Shown: positions 33,949 to 45,684 of the stretch, piece after piece
Layout of the letters: every line of letters begins with the position of its first letter
Numbering within the stretch: position 1 is the stretch's first letter
DNA from: Stenotrophomonas sp. SY1
GTDB lineage: Bacteria > Pseudomonadota > Gammaproteobacteria > Xanthomonadales > Xanthomonadaceae
NCBI RefSeq assembly: GCF_021202945.1
Contig: NZ_JAJOYR010000002.1
Coordinates: forward strand, 919,825 to 983,824
Reading direction: 5' to 3'
Length of the DNA: 64,000 bases
Translations under genes and position numbers: made by a program
Notes under the pieces: model-generated
The model's input: only the letters and a program-made list of their open reading frames with translations
What the model was told of the DNA's origin: nothing
Databases searched by the model: none

Positions 33949-35193
33949 TCAGTCGCGGACGATCTGTGGGCTGCCGAAGCCAAGACCGGCAATACGCCCG
34001 GCAAGTTCCGCAGCCGATGTCTGGTCATTGGCTGGCACACGCAGCCGCCACAGGGTGCGGCCACCGCTCACGATGTCACTGAGTGTGGCCCCGACAATGC
34101 CGGCCGAAGACAGCTGGCCCAAGGCACGCGCGGCGTTGTCCTGGCTGGAGAAACTGGCCACCTGCAACAGGATCGAACCCAGCGCGCGCGCGGCCGGATC
34201 GGATTTGGCGGGTGCGGCGGTAGCCACCGTGCGGGCCGGTGCGATGCTGGTTGTCGCCTGCGGCGCGCGCACCACGGCGGCCGGTGACGGCGCCAATGCC
34301 TGCACCTGCACCGGTTCGGCGTTGCTGGTGGCAGCGCTGGTCGTGGCCGCGCGCGCCGAAGTCGTTGCAGCTGCCACGGGGGCGGCCGGCAACTTCTCCA
34401 TCAGCTGGTCCATGCGACTGGGTGCAACCGGAGCAGGGGCCGCAGCCGCAGCCGCTGCGGCAGCGCCAGCACGCTCGCGCCGGGCACGACGGCTCTCGCC
34501 GCCGGCCTGCCCGTCACTGCCAGGTGTCAGCGCGCGCACTTCCACCCGGCCGGTACCGCGCTGGGTGATGCCCAGGCGCACGGCCGCGGCGTAGCTGAGG
34601 TCGATCACCCGGCCATCGTGGAACGGGCCACGGTCGTTCACGCGCACGATCACCGATTCACCGTTGTCCAGGTTGGTGACACGGGCGAAGCTGGGCAGCG
34701 GCATGGTCTTGTGTGCGGCGCTGAAGGCGTACATGTCGTACACCTCGCGGTTGGAGGTCAGGCGGCCGTGGAACTTCTGCCCGTAGTAGGACGCGGTGCC
34801 CTGCTCCACGTAGCCATCGACCCGGTCCATCACCCGGTACTGCTTGCCCAGCACCGAATACGGCGAACGGTTGCCGACCGCCGAAGGGGTTTCGGCGGTC
34901 ACCAGCGGCTCGGGAATGCAGTCCACATTGGGCACGTAGGTTGGCGTGGTGTCCTTCACGCCCGGCCGGTACAGGCCACCGGCGGTGTAGTTGCCACGCG
35001 TGGACAGGTCTTCCTGCGCCTTGGCATAGGGCGAGCCTTCCGGGCAGCCGCCGCGTGCCGGGCCGTGGCCCTGCACGACGGCACCGGGTCGGGCCGTGGA
35101 GCCACCGGCGGCGGCGCCACTCTTCTTGGGGGCGCTGCTGCAGGCGGCCAGCCCGAGCACGATCAACGCAGGGACCAGCCACTTGATGTTCAT
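33949..35193 (-). CDS. rlpA: RlpA septal ring lytic transglycosylase, lipoprotein
   Basis: Outer-membrane lipoprotein of 414 residues (lipobox LGLAAC). The double-psi beta-barrel domain contains GTASYYGQKFHGRLTSNREV and RVNDRGPFHDGRVIDLS, with the catalytic residues of the family. A low-complexity Ala/Ser/Thr linker of about 120 residues leads to a C-terminal SPOR domain (ILLQVASFSSQDNAARAL) that binds denuded glycan strands. The ATG overlaps the mltB stop by four bases. The linker contains many imperfect Ala and Ala-Pro repeats. Confidence 0.93.
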   Translation of the reverse strand: MNIKWLVPALIVLGLAACSSAPKKSGAAAGGSTARPGAVVQGHGPARGGCPEGSPYAKAQEDLSTRGNYTAGGLYRPGVKDTTPTYVPNVDCIPEPLVTAETPSAVGNRSPYSVLGKQYRVMDRVDGYVEQGTASYYGQKFHGRLTSNREVYDMYAFSAAHKTMPLPSFARVTNLDNGESVIVRVNDRGPFHDGRVIDLSYAAAVRLGITQRGTGRVEVRALTPGSDGQAGGESRRARRERAGAAAAAAAAAPAPVAPSRMDQLMEKLPAAPVAAATTSARAATTSAATSNAEPVQVQALAPSPAAVVRAPQATTSIAPARTVATAAPAKSDPAARALGSILLQVASFSSQDNAARALGQLSSAGIVGATLSDIVSGGRTLWRLRVPANDQTSAAELAGRIAGLGFGSPQIVRD

Positions 35194-36326
35194 GCCGGGG
35201 GAAGCTCCTTGCCGGCGATGGCCTGGGACAGCTGGAACACGGCCATCGCGTACATCTTGGAGATGTTGTAACGGGTGATCGCGTAGTAGTTCTGGAAGCC
35301 CAGCCAGTACTGCTTGCCGTCACTGCCTTCCAGCGTGATCGGCGTGGCGGTGGCCCCCACCGCACGCACCGGCGTCACCGGCTGGTAGCCACGGGCGGCC
35401 AGGTCGGCCAGGGAGTGGTTCGGGGTCCAGTCGGTCGGGTTGAATTCCTCGCGCCCGGCCGCCAGTGTGGCCGGCACCGCGACGGTGCCGCCGCGCACCC
35501 AACCGCCCTTCTTCACGAAGTAATTGGCAATGGACGAAAACACGTCGTCGTAGCTGTTGAACAGATCACGGCGGCCATCGCCATTGCCGTCCACGGCGAA
35601 ATCCAGATAGCTGGACGGCATGAACTGGCCCATGCCCATCGCGCCGGCATAGCTGCCCTTGAGCGTGTTGATGTCCAGCTGCTCCAGCTTGGCCAGCTCG
35701 AACAGCTTGGCCAGCTCGTCGCGGAAGAACAGCTCGCGGCGTACTTCGCGCTCCAGCTTGGCCGGGTCACCCGTACGCGGGTACTTGAATGCCAGCGTGT
35801 ACAGCGCATCGATCACGCGGTGGTTGCCGGCGTTTTTGCCGTAGCTGGTTTCCACGCCGATGATGGCCACGATCACTTCGGCCGGCACGCCGGTGCGTTC
35901 CTGCACGCGCAGCAGTTCATCGCGGTGTTCGGCGAAGAACTGCTTGCCGCCGTCAATGCGCGCCTGGGTGATGAACATCGGCCGGTATTCGTTCCACGGC
36001 TTGACCCGTTCGGCCGGGCGCGACATCGCCGCGATGATCGGCTCGCGGATCTGTGCCTGTGCCAACGTGGCTTCGATGTAAGCCGGATCGATGCCGTACC
36101 TGGCGGCCGTATCGCGCACGAAATTGGCGCGGGCGGTTTCAAACGGAACCGGGGTGAGGTCGACCGGAGGCAAGGCCTGCTTGCTTTCCGGTGCCGCCTC
36201 GGCGGGCCCGGAAACCGGCTTGACCGGCGTGCCTGCGTTGGCAGGCGATGGTGCGGGAGCTTGCGGCTGGGTCGCGCAGGCGACCAGGCCGAAGGTGAGA
36301 CAGCAAATCAGAGCGCGTCGAATCAT
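35190..36326 (-). CDS. mltB: Lytic murein transglycosylase B
   Basis: Lipoprotein of 378 residues (lipobox GLVAC) that cleaves glycan strands to anhydromuramic ends. The catalytic Glu is in AIIGVETSYGKNAGN, and AGAMGMGQFMPSSY and DGNGDGRRDLFNSYDDVF are family motifs. A Pro/Ala-rich linker follows the lipobox. It forms an operon with rlpA. Confidence 0.94.
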   Translation of the reverse strand: MIRRALICCLTFGLVACATQPQAPAPSPANAGTPVKPVSGPAEAAPESKQALPPVDLTPVPFETARANFVRDTAARYGIDPAYIEATLAQAQIREPIIAAMSRPAERVKPWNEYRPMFITQARIDGGKQFFAEHRDELLRVQERTGVPAEVIVAIIGVETSYGKNAGNHRVIDALYTLAFKYPRTGDPAKLEREVRRELFFRDELAKLFELAKLEQLDINTLKGSYAGAMGMGQFMPSSYLDFAVDGNGDGRRDLFNSYDDVFSSIANYFVKKGGWVRGGTVAVPATLAAGREEFNPTDWTPNHSLADLAARGYQPVTPVRAVGATATPITLEGSDGKQYWLGFQNYYAITRYNISKMYAMAVFQLSQAIAGKELPPA

Positions 36327-36686
36327 CGGCTGAGACTAGCAGGTCAAAGATGAATTTCCATCAATAAGACCATGAATCGCAAGAGGATTGAAGCGCAGAA
36401 ATCTGTGCGCATGAGGGCCGGAAAGATGAATGCGCCTGGCGCAAGGCCATCAATTCGCGACCATAACCCACGCCACAAAAAAGGAACGCCGGCCATCCCC
36501 CCATCCCACGGAGATGACCGGCGTTCGGATTGAGCACCGGCGACAGGCCGAGCGCGCGTCTTCCCCACGCACGCCCCCATCCGGATGCCAATCTGGCTGT
36601 CACAGCGCAATGCGGCCAGCGACGGGCGCAATTGTGAAGACTTTGTAAAACTTAGTGTTTGATCTGGATCAAACCTTTAACGTCAG
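36327..36686. other. Intergenic region between rodA and mltB
   Basis: A 360-base gap that contains the elongation-operon terminator (36477-36525). The stretch before mltB (about 36330-36450) must hold the mltB promoter; I see no unusual structure in it. Confidence 0.5.
36477..36525 (-). terminator. Terminator of the mre-mrd operon
   Basis: On the minus strand AACGCCGGTCATC pairs with GATGGCCGGCGTT across a 15-base loop, followed by TTTTTT after CC. It lies about 160 bases after the rodA stop. Confidence 0.65.
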
Positions 36687-37793
36687 CTATCTGCCGTGCA
36701 CCGGCCGATGCGCACGCACCGCCATCACCAGGCCAAAGCCAGCCAGCAACGACACCGCCGACGTACCGCCGTAGCTGATCAGCGGCATCGGTACGCCCAC
36801 CACTGGCAGCAGGCCGGAAATCATGCCGCCGTTGACCAGGATGTAGACGAAGAACGCCAGGCCGGTGGCCCCGGCCAACAGGCGCGAATAGCCGTCGCGC
36901 GATTCCACCGCGATCCACAGGCAGCGGCCGATCACGAACAGGTACAACGCCAGCACCACGGCCACACCGATCCAGCCGAACTCCTCGCTGAGCACGGAGA
37001 AGGCGAAGTCGGTGGTCTGTTCGGGAATGAAGTTCAGGTGTGACTGCGAGCCCAGGCCCCAGCCCTTGCCGGTGAGCCCACCCGAGCCGATCGCGATCTT
37101 GGACTGGATGATGTTCCAGCCCGCACCCAGCGCATCGCTCTCCGGGTCCAGGAACATCATGATCCGGTCCTTCTGGTACGGCATCAGCAACCAGAACCAG
37201 GCCACCGGCGCGGCGGCGGCCACGCCGGCAACGCCCACGCCCACCCACCACCACGGCAGGCCGGCCAGCAACAGCACGAAGGCGCCACTGGCCGCGATCA
37301 ACACGGCGGTACCGAAGTCCGGCTGCAACATCACCAGCCCGGTCGGCACGCCGATGATCAGTGCTGCCACCAGCACCACCGGCAGGCGCGGCGGCAACGG
37401 CATGCGGTTGAGGTACCAGGCCACCATCATCGGCAGGCTCACCTTGAGCAGTTCGGCCGGCTGCAGGTAGAACAGGCCCAGGTTCAACCACTGCCGCCCG
37501 TACTTGCCGGTGCCCAGCACGAACACCGCCAGCAGCGGCAGCATCGAAATCGTGTAGACCAGCGGCGTCCACGCGCGGATGCGCAGGATCGAGGCGCGAC
37601 TGATCGCCCACATCGCCACCAGGCCCACTGCGAAGCGCGCGCCCTGGGCCATCACCAGGCCGGTGCCGCCGGCGCTGTCCAGCACCGCCAGGCCGATCAC
37701 CATCAAGGCGCCGAGCGCAAGCAGCAGCGGCCAGTCCAGGCCGCGGGTCAGGCGCTGGCCCATCTCCAGCGCCCAGCGCAGGAAATCCTTCAT
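36687..37793 (-). CDS. rodA: RodA glycan polymerase
   Basis: SEDS-family glycosyltransferase of 368 residues with about ten membrane segments, working with PBP2 in side-wall synthesis. Typical motifs are YKDRIMMF (in PYQKDRIMMFLDPE), GSGGLTGKGWGLGSQS and the FAFSVLSEEFGWIG region, followed by LPVVGVPMPLISYGGTS. The ATG overlaps the mrdA stop by four bases. Confidence 0.96.
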   Translation of the reverse strand: MKDFLRWALEMGQRLTRGLDWPLLLALGALMVIGLAVLDSAGGTGLVMAQGARFAVGLVAMWAISRASILRIRAWTPLVYTISMLPLLAVFVLGTGKYGRQWLNLGLFYLQPAELLKVSLPMMVAWYLNRMPLPPRLPVVLVAALIIGVPTGLVMLQPDFGTAVLIAASGAFVLLLAGLPWWWVGVGVAGVAAAAPVAWFWLLMPYQKDRIMMFLDPESDALGAGWNIIQSKIAIGSGGLTGKGWGLGSQSHLNFIPEQTTDFAFSVLSEEFGWIGVAVVLALYLFVIGRCLWIAVESRDGYSRLLAGATGLAFFVYILVNGGMISGLLPVVGVPMPLISYGGTSAVSLLAGFGLVMAVRAHRPVHGR

Positions 37794-39889
37794 CGTTGCG
37801 CCTCCACGGCAGCAGGCGGCGCCGGGCGCGTTGCCGGCTGTTGCACCGGCAATGCGGCTTCCGGAGGCGGTGCGCCGGGTTGCGGCGCTGGCGTCGCCGG
37901 GGCGCCCACCATCACCGGCAGGTCGCCCAGCAGCAACGCGGCCTGTTCACCGCGCGCGCGCCAGGTCGGGTCTTCGGTATCAAACGGAGTCACGCCCACC
38001 GCCACGGTGCCGCGCTCGGCATCCAGCGGTTGCAGCCCCTCGGGCATCACCCCCAGCAACCACGCGTCGAACACCTTGCGCGCGATCGGCGCCGCCGCCG
38101 AACCACCGTAACCACCGCCTTCAACCGCGATGGCGATGGCAATGACCGGTTCTTCGGCCGGGGCGAAACCGACAAACAACGCGCGGTGGCGCAGATGCAT
38201 CGGCAGGCTCTTCGGGTTCACCGCTGCCGTGCCCTTGCGGCTGATCACCTGCGCGGTGCCGGTCTTGCCGGCCATGTGATACGGGGCGCCGGAGGCCACC
38301 CGCCAGCCGCTGCCACCGGGCTGCATGGTGGCCATCATGCCTTCCTGCACCGCGCGCAGATTGCCCGGATTGGGACTGATCGGCCGGCTCGCAGGCTGCG
38401 CGGTGGCAGCCCAGTCGTGGTCGAAACCGGCGCGCTGTTCGACGACCAGATGCGGCCGCCGCAACTGCCCGGTGGCCAGGCCGCCCACGCCGCGCACCAG
38501 TTGCAGCGGCGTCACTTTCCACAGGCCCTGGCCGATGCTGGCGTTGACCGTATCGCCCGGATACCAGCGCTCCCTGCGCTCCCCGGTGGCCTTGAGCTTG
38601 GCTGCCGGCGACGGCAGGATGCCGCTGATCTCGCCGGCCAGGTCGATTCCGGTGGGCTCACCAAAACCGTAGCGCCCGCCCATGTATTCGTCGTACCGCT
38701 CGATGCCCATGTCGATGCCGAGCTGGTAGTAGTACGTGTTCACCGACTGCGAGATGGATTTGCGCAGATCGGTCCAGCCATGGCCGCCACGGTTGGCGTC
38801 GCCCCAGCCACGGCTGACGCCGGGCAGGTAGAACATGCCGCGCGAGAGGGTCTTGTCCTCCGGGCGGCGCAGGCCGCTATCCAGGCCGGCCAGGCCCAGG
38901 AACGGCTTGACCGTCGAGCCCGGCGCCACGCCACCCAGCACCAGACGATTGAACTGCGGACGCGAGGGGTTGTCCTTGAGCCGGTTGAAGTCGGCATGCG
39001 AGATGCCGTTTACGAACAGGTTGGGGTCGTACGACGGCAGGCTGACCATGGCCAGCACTTCACCGGTGCGCGGGTCGATCGCCACCGCCGAACCTTCCTG
39101 CTCGCCGAAAGCAGCCACCATCGCCCGTTGCAGGTCGGCATCGATGGACAGGCGCAGGTCGGTGCCCGATTGCGCCGGCACCCGGCCGATGGTGCGGATC
39201 GCCCGCCCCTGCACGTTGGTCTCGACCTGCTCGTAGCCGATCTTGCCGCGCAGCTGCGTTTCGTAGAAACGCTCCAGCCCGGACTTGCCGATATGGGTCA
39301 GCGCGGCATTGCCCTCGCCCAGCTCTTCCAGATCCTTGTCATCGACGCGGCCGACGTAACCGATGATGTGCGCGAACAGATCGCCGTACGGGTAACGCCG
39401 GGTCAGGTACGGCTCCAGCTCCACGCCCGGATAGCGCCAGCGGTCCACCGCGAAACGCGCCATCTCGTCATCGCTGACGCGCAGCTTCAAGGTCACCGGC
39501 ATGAAGCTGCGGCGCGCCTTGCGCGACTGCCGGAAACGCTCGATGTCCTCTTCGCTCAGCGAGAACAGCACCTGCAGGCCGCGCAACGTGGCCTCCATGT
39601 CCTGCACCTTGTCCGGAGTGACGTCCAGGCGGAACGCCGGTACGTTCTCGGCCAGCAGGCGGCCATTGCGGTCGTAGATCAGGCCGCGCCCCGGCACCAC
39701 CGGCCGCGCCTTGATGCGATTGGCCTCCGAGCGGGTGGCGTAGATGTCGTGGTCCAGCACCTGCAGCTTGAAGTACCAGCCGCCCAGGAAACCCAGCGTC
39801 AGCAACACGCCAAGGAAGCCCAGTGCCGCGCGGCGCCGGAACTGCTCGGCCTCGGCGTGCGGGTTCTTGGTCTGGCGGCGGTTGTACAT
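37790..39889 (-). CDS. mrdA: Penicillin-binding protein 2
   Basis: Elongation-specific transpeptidase of 699 residues. A single N-terminal membrane segment (LGFLGVLLTLGFLGGWYF) is followed by the dimerisation domain (RGLIYDRNGRLLAEN) and the transpeptidase domain with the active Ser in APGSTVKPF, SxN in ISQSVNTYY, and AGKTGTAQV. The C-terminal extension is about 60 residues and rich in Pro and Ala. The start at 39889 (MYNRRQTKNP) is preferred because the longer frame overlaps mreD. Confidence 0.95.
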   Translation of the reverse strand: MYNRRQTKNPHAEAEQFRRRAALGFLGVLLTLGFLGGWYFKLQVLDHDIYATRSEANRIKARPVVPGRGLIYDRNGRLLAENVPAFRLDVTPDKVQDMEATLRGLQVLFSLSEEDIERFRQSRKARRSFMPVTLKLRVSDDEMARFAVDRWRYPGVELEPYLTRRYPYGDLFAHIIGYVGRVDDKDLEELGEGNAALTHIGKSGLERFYETQLRGKIGYEQVETNVQGRAIRTIGRVPAQSGTDLRLSIDADLQRAMVAAFGEQEGSAVAIDPRTGEVLAMVSLPSYDPNLFVNGISHADFNRLKDNPSRPQFNRLVLGGVAPGSTVKPFLGLAGLDSGLRRPEDKTLSRGMFYLPGVSRGWGDANRGGHGWTDLRKSISQSVNTYYYQLGIDMGIERYDEYMGGRYGFGEPTGIDLAGEISGILPSPAAKLKATGERRERWYPGDTVNASIGQGLWKVTPLQLVRGVGGLATGQLRRPHLVVEQRAGFDHDWAATAQPASRPISPNPGNLRAVQEGMMATMQPGGSGWRVASGAPYHMAGKTGTAQVISRKGTAAVNPKSLPMHLRHRALFVGFAPAEEPVIAIAIAVEGGGYGGSAAAPIARKVFDAWLLGVMPEGLQPLDAERGTVAVGVTPFDTEDPTWRARGEQAALLLGDLPVMVGAPATPAPQPGAPPPEAALPVQQPATRPAPPAAVEAQR

Positions 39890-39891
39890 CG

Positions 39892-40377
39892 TCAGCGACC
39901 GCGCTTGCCCAGCCGCACTGAATCCAGCATCACGTACAGCGGCAGCCACAGCGCCATGCCCAGCAGCGGCGCCCACCAGTAGCTCCACGGCAGCATCGGC
40001 TCACCGGCCAGCAGGTGGATGGCCGCATCGATGATGCGGTCATTGAACAGCAGCCCGCCGATCGCCAGCGCCTGCTGGGACAGCGGGAAGAAACGGATGC
40101 GCGCACGGAAGCGCTGCAGAATGAAGGTCAGCACCACCAGCCGCAGTGCCTGCTCGCCGAGAATGCCGCCGAACATCACATCAGCGAACAGGCCGATGCA
40201 GAAAGCGAAGCCCAGCCCGACCCGATCCGGGGTTTCGATCACCCAGTACGCCAGCACCAGCGCCAGCCAGTACGGGCGCAGCGGTTGCAGCAGCTGCGGC
40301 AAGGGCAGCAGCGTGAACAGCAGCGCCAGGACCAGGCTGGCTGGCAGGACCCAGCCCTTGTTGCGTAGACGGCTCAT
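39892..40377 (-). CDS. mreD: Rod shape-determining protein MreD
   Basis: Inner-membrane protein of 161 residues with about five membrane segments, part of the elongasome. The central GLGFAFCIGLFADVMFGGILGE fits the family. It lies between mreC (4-base overlap) and mrdA (2-base gap). Confidence 0.92.
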   Translation of the reverse strand: MSRLRNKGWVLPASLVLALLFTLLPLPQLLQPLRPYWLALVLAYWVIETPDRVGLGFAFCIGLFADVMFGGILGEQALRLVVLTFILQRFRARIRFFPLSQQALAIGGLLFNDRIIDAAIHLLAGEPMLPWSYWWAPLLGMALWLPLYVMLDSVRLGKRGR

Positions 40378-41528
40378 GGCTGCACCTGCGATGCGGTCGG
40401 TGCCGGAGCGGGCTCTGGCGGAGGCGGTGCCGGTGCGGACGAAGCCGCAGCGGTGGTCGCCGCCGGGACCGTGGCGGCCGGTGCGGGTGCCGTCGTCGCG
40501 TTCTGCCCGACGCTGCCACCATTGGCTGGAGCGGACGCGGCAGGACGCGTCGCTGCGGGCACCGCGACGGCAGTGCTGCCGACAGCAGTTGGTGCCACGG
40601 CAGCTTCGGCCAACGGCGGCTCCACCCCGGTGGTCACCGGCAACTGCGGCACGCTGGGCACCGAGCGCAACAGCAGGACGTTGCGACCGCGGTCCAGCTT
40701 GGCCGCCGGTTCCAGTTCACCGACCAGGAAGGCATGCGTGTCGTCGGGGTGCAGCTTCAGGATCTTGCCAACTGGAAAACCCGCCGGGAAACGCCCACCC
40801 AACCCGGACGTGACGATCTCATCGCCCACTTCCACGCCGGCGCTGAGCGGAATGTCGCGCAGCTCCAGGCGGTCGCCACGGCCGTAGGCGATCAACCGCA
40901 CGCCGTTGCGGGCCACGTTCACCGGCACGGCATGGTCAGGGTCGGTCAGCAGCAGCACCGTTGAATGCCCCGGCGTCACTGCGATCACCTGGCCCATCAG
41001 GCCACCGGCATCGATCACCGCCTGGCCGATATGGACGCCGTCACGGCTGCCCGAATCCAGCACCAGGCGCTGTTTGACCGGGTCCAGGTCGATATCCAGG
41101 ATCGGCGCCAGCTGCACGTCCAGCCCGCTGCGCTCGGCCACGTTGAGCATTTCGCGCAACTGCGCGTTGTCCAGCACTGCGGTCTGCAAGCGGGTCAGGC
41201 GGGCATTGGCGACCAGCAGCTGATTGCGCAGCTCGCGGTTTTCAGCCACCAGCTGGCCGTGGCTGGCGGCGTTGTCCTTGACCGAAGCACCCAGGCGGCC
41301 GGGCAAACCGGCCAGCGCCCAGACCGGCTGCATCACCACGCTGGCCTGCGCGCGCAGGCGCGAGAGCCAGTTGCCCTGGTTGTCGAGCACGATCAGGGTG
41401 ATGGCCAACGCCAGATACGCCAACAGGCGCAGCGGGCTGCTGGCATCACCCTGGCGGGAGGCTACGGGAGGACCGGCGTAAGGCGGCACGGTTGGCTTCG
41501 ACTGGAAAATTTCAGGGAGGGAATGCAA
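40374..41528 (-). CDS. mreC: Rod shape-determining protein MreC
   Basis: Bitopic protein of 384 residues. One membrane segment (LRLLAYLALAITLIVLDNQG) and a coiled coil (VAENRELRNQLLVANARLTRLQ region) precede the two beta domains; GLMGQVIAVTPGHSTVLLLTD is typical. The C-terminal 100 residues are an Ala/Pro/Thr-rich tail (APAPAATVPAATTAAASSAP) that is not part of the core family and is probably disordered in the periplasm. It lies 87 bases after mreB. Confidence 0.93.
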   Translation of the reverse strand: MHSLPEIFQSKPTVPPYAGPPVASRQGDASSPLRLLAYLALAITLIVLDNQGNWLSRLRAQASVVMQPVWALAGLPGRLGASVKDNAASHGQLVAENRELRNQLLVANARLTRLQTAVLDNAQLREMLNVAERSGLDVQLAPILDIDLDPVKQRLVLDSGSRDGVHIGQAVIDAGGLMGQVIAVTPGHSTVLLLTDPDHAVPVNVARNGVRLIAYGRGDRLELRDIPLSAGVEVGDEIVTSGLGGRFPAGFPVGKILKLHPDDTHAFLVGELEPAAKLDRGRNVLLLRSVPSVPQLPVTTGVEPPLAEAAVAPTAVGSTAVAVPAATRPAASAPANGGSVGQNATTAPAPAATVPAATTAAASSAPAPPPPEPAPAPTASQVQP

Positions 41529-41615
41529 CGACGCCCCAGCGATGCGATGCCCGGGGCGCGTGCGACCGGAACATCACGCCGCAGGGGCATGCGCGCGATA
41601 CACGACCGGGACAGC

Positions 41616-43870
<2,255 letters not shown>

Positions 43871-43892
43871 TCCCACCCAGCGCGGCGAGTAC

Positions 43893-43921
43893 GAAAAACG
43901 GCGCCTTGGCGCCGTTTTTTT
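43893..43921 (+). terminator. Bidirectional-looking terminator after the PfkB kinase
   Basis: AACGGCGCC and GGCGCCGTT pair around TT, with AAAAA before and seven T after, so it could act for both strands. It separates the kinase from the converging phosphatase gene. Confidence 0.88.
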
Positions 43922-43934
43922 GTGCCTCTTTTTT

Positions 43935-44048
43935 GCAGGAGCGGCTTCAGCCGCGAAACCACTGCTACCACCGTGATCGGAGTGAGCGCAATTGCAGACA
44001 TACGGCGGCCGGAAGCCTCATCAGCTTCGCGGCTAAAGCCGCTCCTAC
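43935..44048. repeat. Composite REP element, 114 bases
   Basis: GCAGGAGCGGCTTCAGCCGC at one end and its inverted counterpart GCGGCTAAAGCCGCTCCTAC at the other, around a 65-base core. The end CTAC supplies the TAG stop of the phosphatase gene (44045-44047). Same architecture as the units at 53396 and 53567. Confidence 0.7.
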
Positions 44049-44683
44049 ACAGTCGCTTTGTTCTGCCAACACTCCAGCAACTGCGCGCAATCACGCGCTC
44101 GCCATTGCGCCATATCCGGCCACGGATCACCGTGCTGGTTGATCAGAACGCCGGGAACGCCCGCCGCCCTGGCGGTGGCCAGATCGTAGTAATGATCACC
44201 GACCATGCGCATCGCAGCCGGCGTCACCTGCCAGCGCTCCACGAAGAACTGCAGGCCGGCTGGCGACGGCTTGGGCTCCACTTCCCAGCGGCCAATGATC
44301 TCCTCGGCCGCAAAGCAGTCATCCAGGCCGATCGCCGACAGCGTCACCTGCGCCAGTTCGCGCGCGTTGCGGGTAAGAATGCCCAGGTGGCAGCCGCCCG
44401 CGTGCAGCGCGCGCACCAGCGCCACCGCGCCGGGTGCCGGCGTGGACGCCTCGGCAAGCGCGCGCTCATGCTGCATCAACCAGGCATGGCTTTCCGCCGC
44501 ACGCTGCGCGGGCAATCCGGCCAGGTGATGCAGGATGTCCGCTTCGGGCGGGATATCCAGTTCACGCCGGATCAGGTCGAAATCATGCACCGGCTCCGTC
44601 AGCGTGCCGTCCATGTCGAATACCCAATGCCGGCTGTCGGCAACCGCCAGCAACGACCCGGCCTGAAGTGCTGCTGCTGACAT
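44045..44683 (-). CDS. HAD-superfamily phosphatase
   Basis: Haloacid-dehalogenase-type hydrolase of 212 residues. The nucleophile motif is VFDMDGTLTEP, motif 2 is GILTRNARE, and MVGDHYYDLATARAAG is motif 4. It probably dephosphorylates a small metabolite such as phosphoglycolate or a nucleotide; the substrate is unknown. The start at 44683 is followed five bases upstream by the stop of a lipoprotein gene, so they are probably in one transcript. The stop codon lies in the end of a REP element. Confidence 0.82.
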   Translation of the reverse strand: MSAAALQAGSLLAVADSRHWVFDMDGTLTEPVHDFDLIRRELDIPPEADILHHLAGLPAQRAAESHAWLMQHERALAEASTPAPGAVALVRALHAGGCHLGILTRNARELAQVTLSAIGLDDCFAAEEIIGRWEVEPKPSPAGLQFFVERWQVTPAAMRMVGDHYYDLATARAAGVPGVLINQHGDPWPDMAQWRARDCAQLLECWQNKATV

Positions 44684-44688
44684 CGCGC

Positions 44689-45423
44689 TCAATCCCAGTT
44701 CGGCATCTGGCTGCCGTCCAGGCCACCGACTTCGAACACGGCCTTGCGGCTGCCGCCGGCCTTCACCGGGAACTCGATCTCGATCACCTTGGCCTTGCGT
44801 GCCTGGCGCCACAGTCCACGGTTGTCGTCGATGAACATGGCGATGGCTTCGTCGGTGTCCGGGCGGTGCGCGGCCATCGTGCGCGGCGCGGCGCCGTCCA
44901 CGCTGACCTTGACCTGGCAGTTGCGATAGCAGGCCTTGGCGAAGTCGCTGACCTGCAGCACCAGGTAGGCATGTCGCTTCCATTCCGGGTGATCGCGGAA
45001 CACCAGGTTCACCGGCTTGGCGCCGCTGCCGTCCACGTCGACACGGTCCTTGCTGTAGATCGCCGCCGAGCGCTGGGTGCCGCCCTTGGCTGGCACCTGG
45101 TTGTAGTTCCATAGCGCCTGCATGCGCCGCAGTTCGCGGGCGGCATCGGCCTTTTCCTTCACTTCGGCGAAGCCCGGCTCGATGCGCTTGGCGGTTTCCG
45201 AATCCGGAAACTGATCCATCAACGCAGCGCCATGGATCTTCGCCTTCTCCCAGTCGGCGCCGTTCAACGCCGCGTCGTACAGCTTGCCGATGCCCTCGGC
45301 GTCGGCTTCGCGCTTGGCCCGTTCCTGCGCCGCAGCGGCCTGCTGTTGCTGGCGCTCGGCTTCCGGGTCACTGCAACCGGCCACGGCAAGGGCGCACAGG
45401 ACGCCAAGGATCAAGGGTTTCAT
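44689..45423 (-). CDS. Lipoprotein of unknown function
   Basis: Predicted lipoprotein of 244 residues with lipobox LAVAGC. A charged helical region (QQQQAAAAQERAKREADAEG) is followed by a domain with LWNYNQVPAKGGTQRSAAIYS and a C-terminal beta-rich part (AHRPDTDEAIAMFIDD). I recognise no named family. AGGAGCT lies before the ATG at 45423. The next gene downstream is the HAD phosphatase. Confidence 0.7.
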   Translation of the reverse strand: MKPLILGVLCALAVAGCSDPEAERQQQQAAAAQERAKREADAEGIGKLYDAALNGADWEKAKIHGAALMDQFPDSETAKRIEPGFAEVKEKADAARELRRMQALWNYNQVPAKGGTQRSAAIYSKDRVDVDGSGAKPVNLVFRDHPEWKRHAYLVLQVSDFAKACYRNCQVKVSVDGAAPRTMAAHRPDTDEAIAMFIDDNRGLWRQARKAKVIEIEFPVKAGGSRKAVFEVGGLDGSQMPNWD

Positions 45424-45684
45424 CGAACAGCTCCTGGAATGGGGCGCGAATGATGCCGCGCGGCGCCGGACACTGTAATCAAATTGACGAAAGCCCGCGC
45501 TGCGGTACAGCTCCACGCCGGGGAGCCTGGAGTGACTTCCCCACCGGAACGGGCGGATCGGTTGGACGTTGTGCCGGGCAGATGACATCCCTGCATCCAC
45601 ATCCACCCGGCCGCAACCACAGCGATGGCGTCACGCCGCCGGCCTGCGTCTTCCGATGACGCACTGGCGAGCTCGCGCTTGCAC

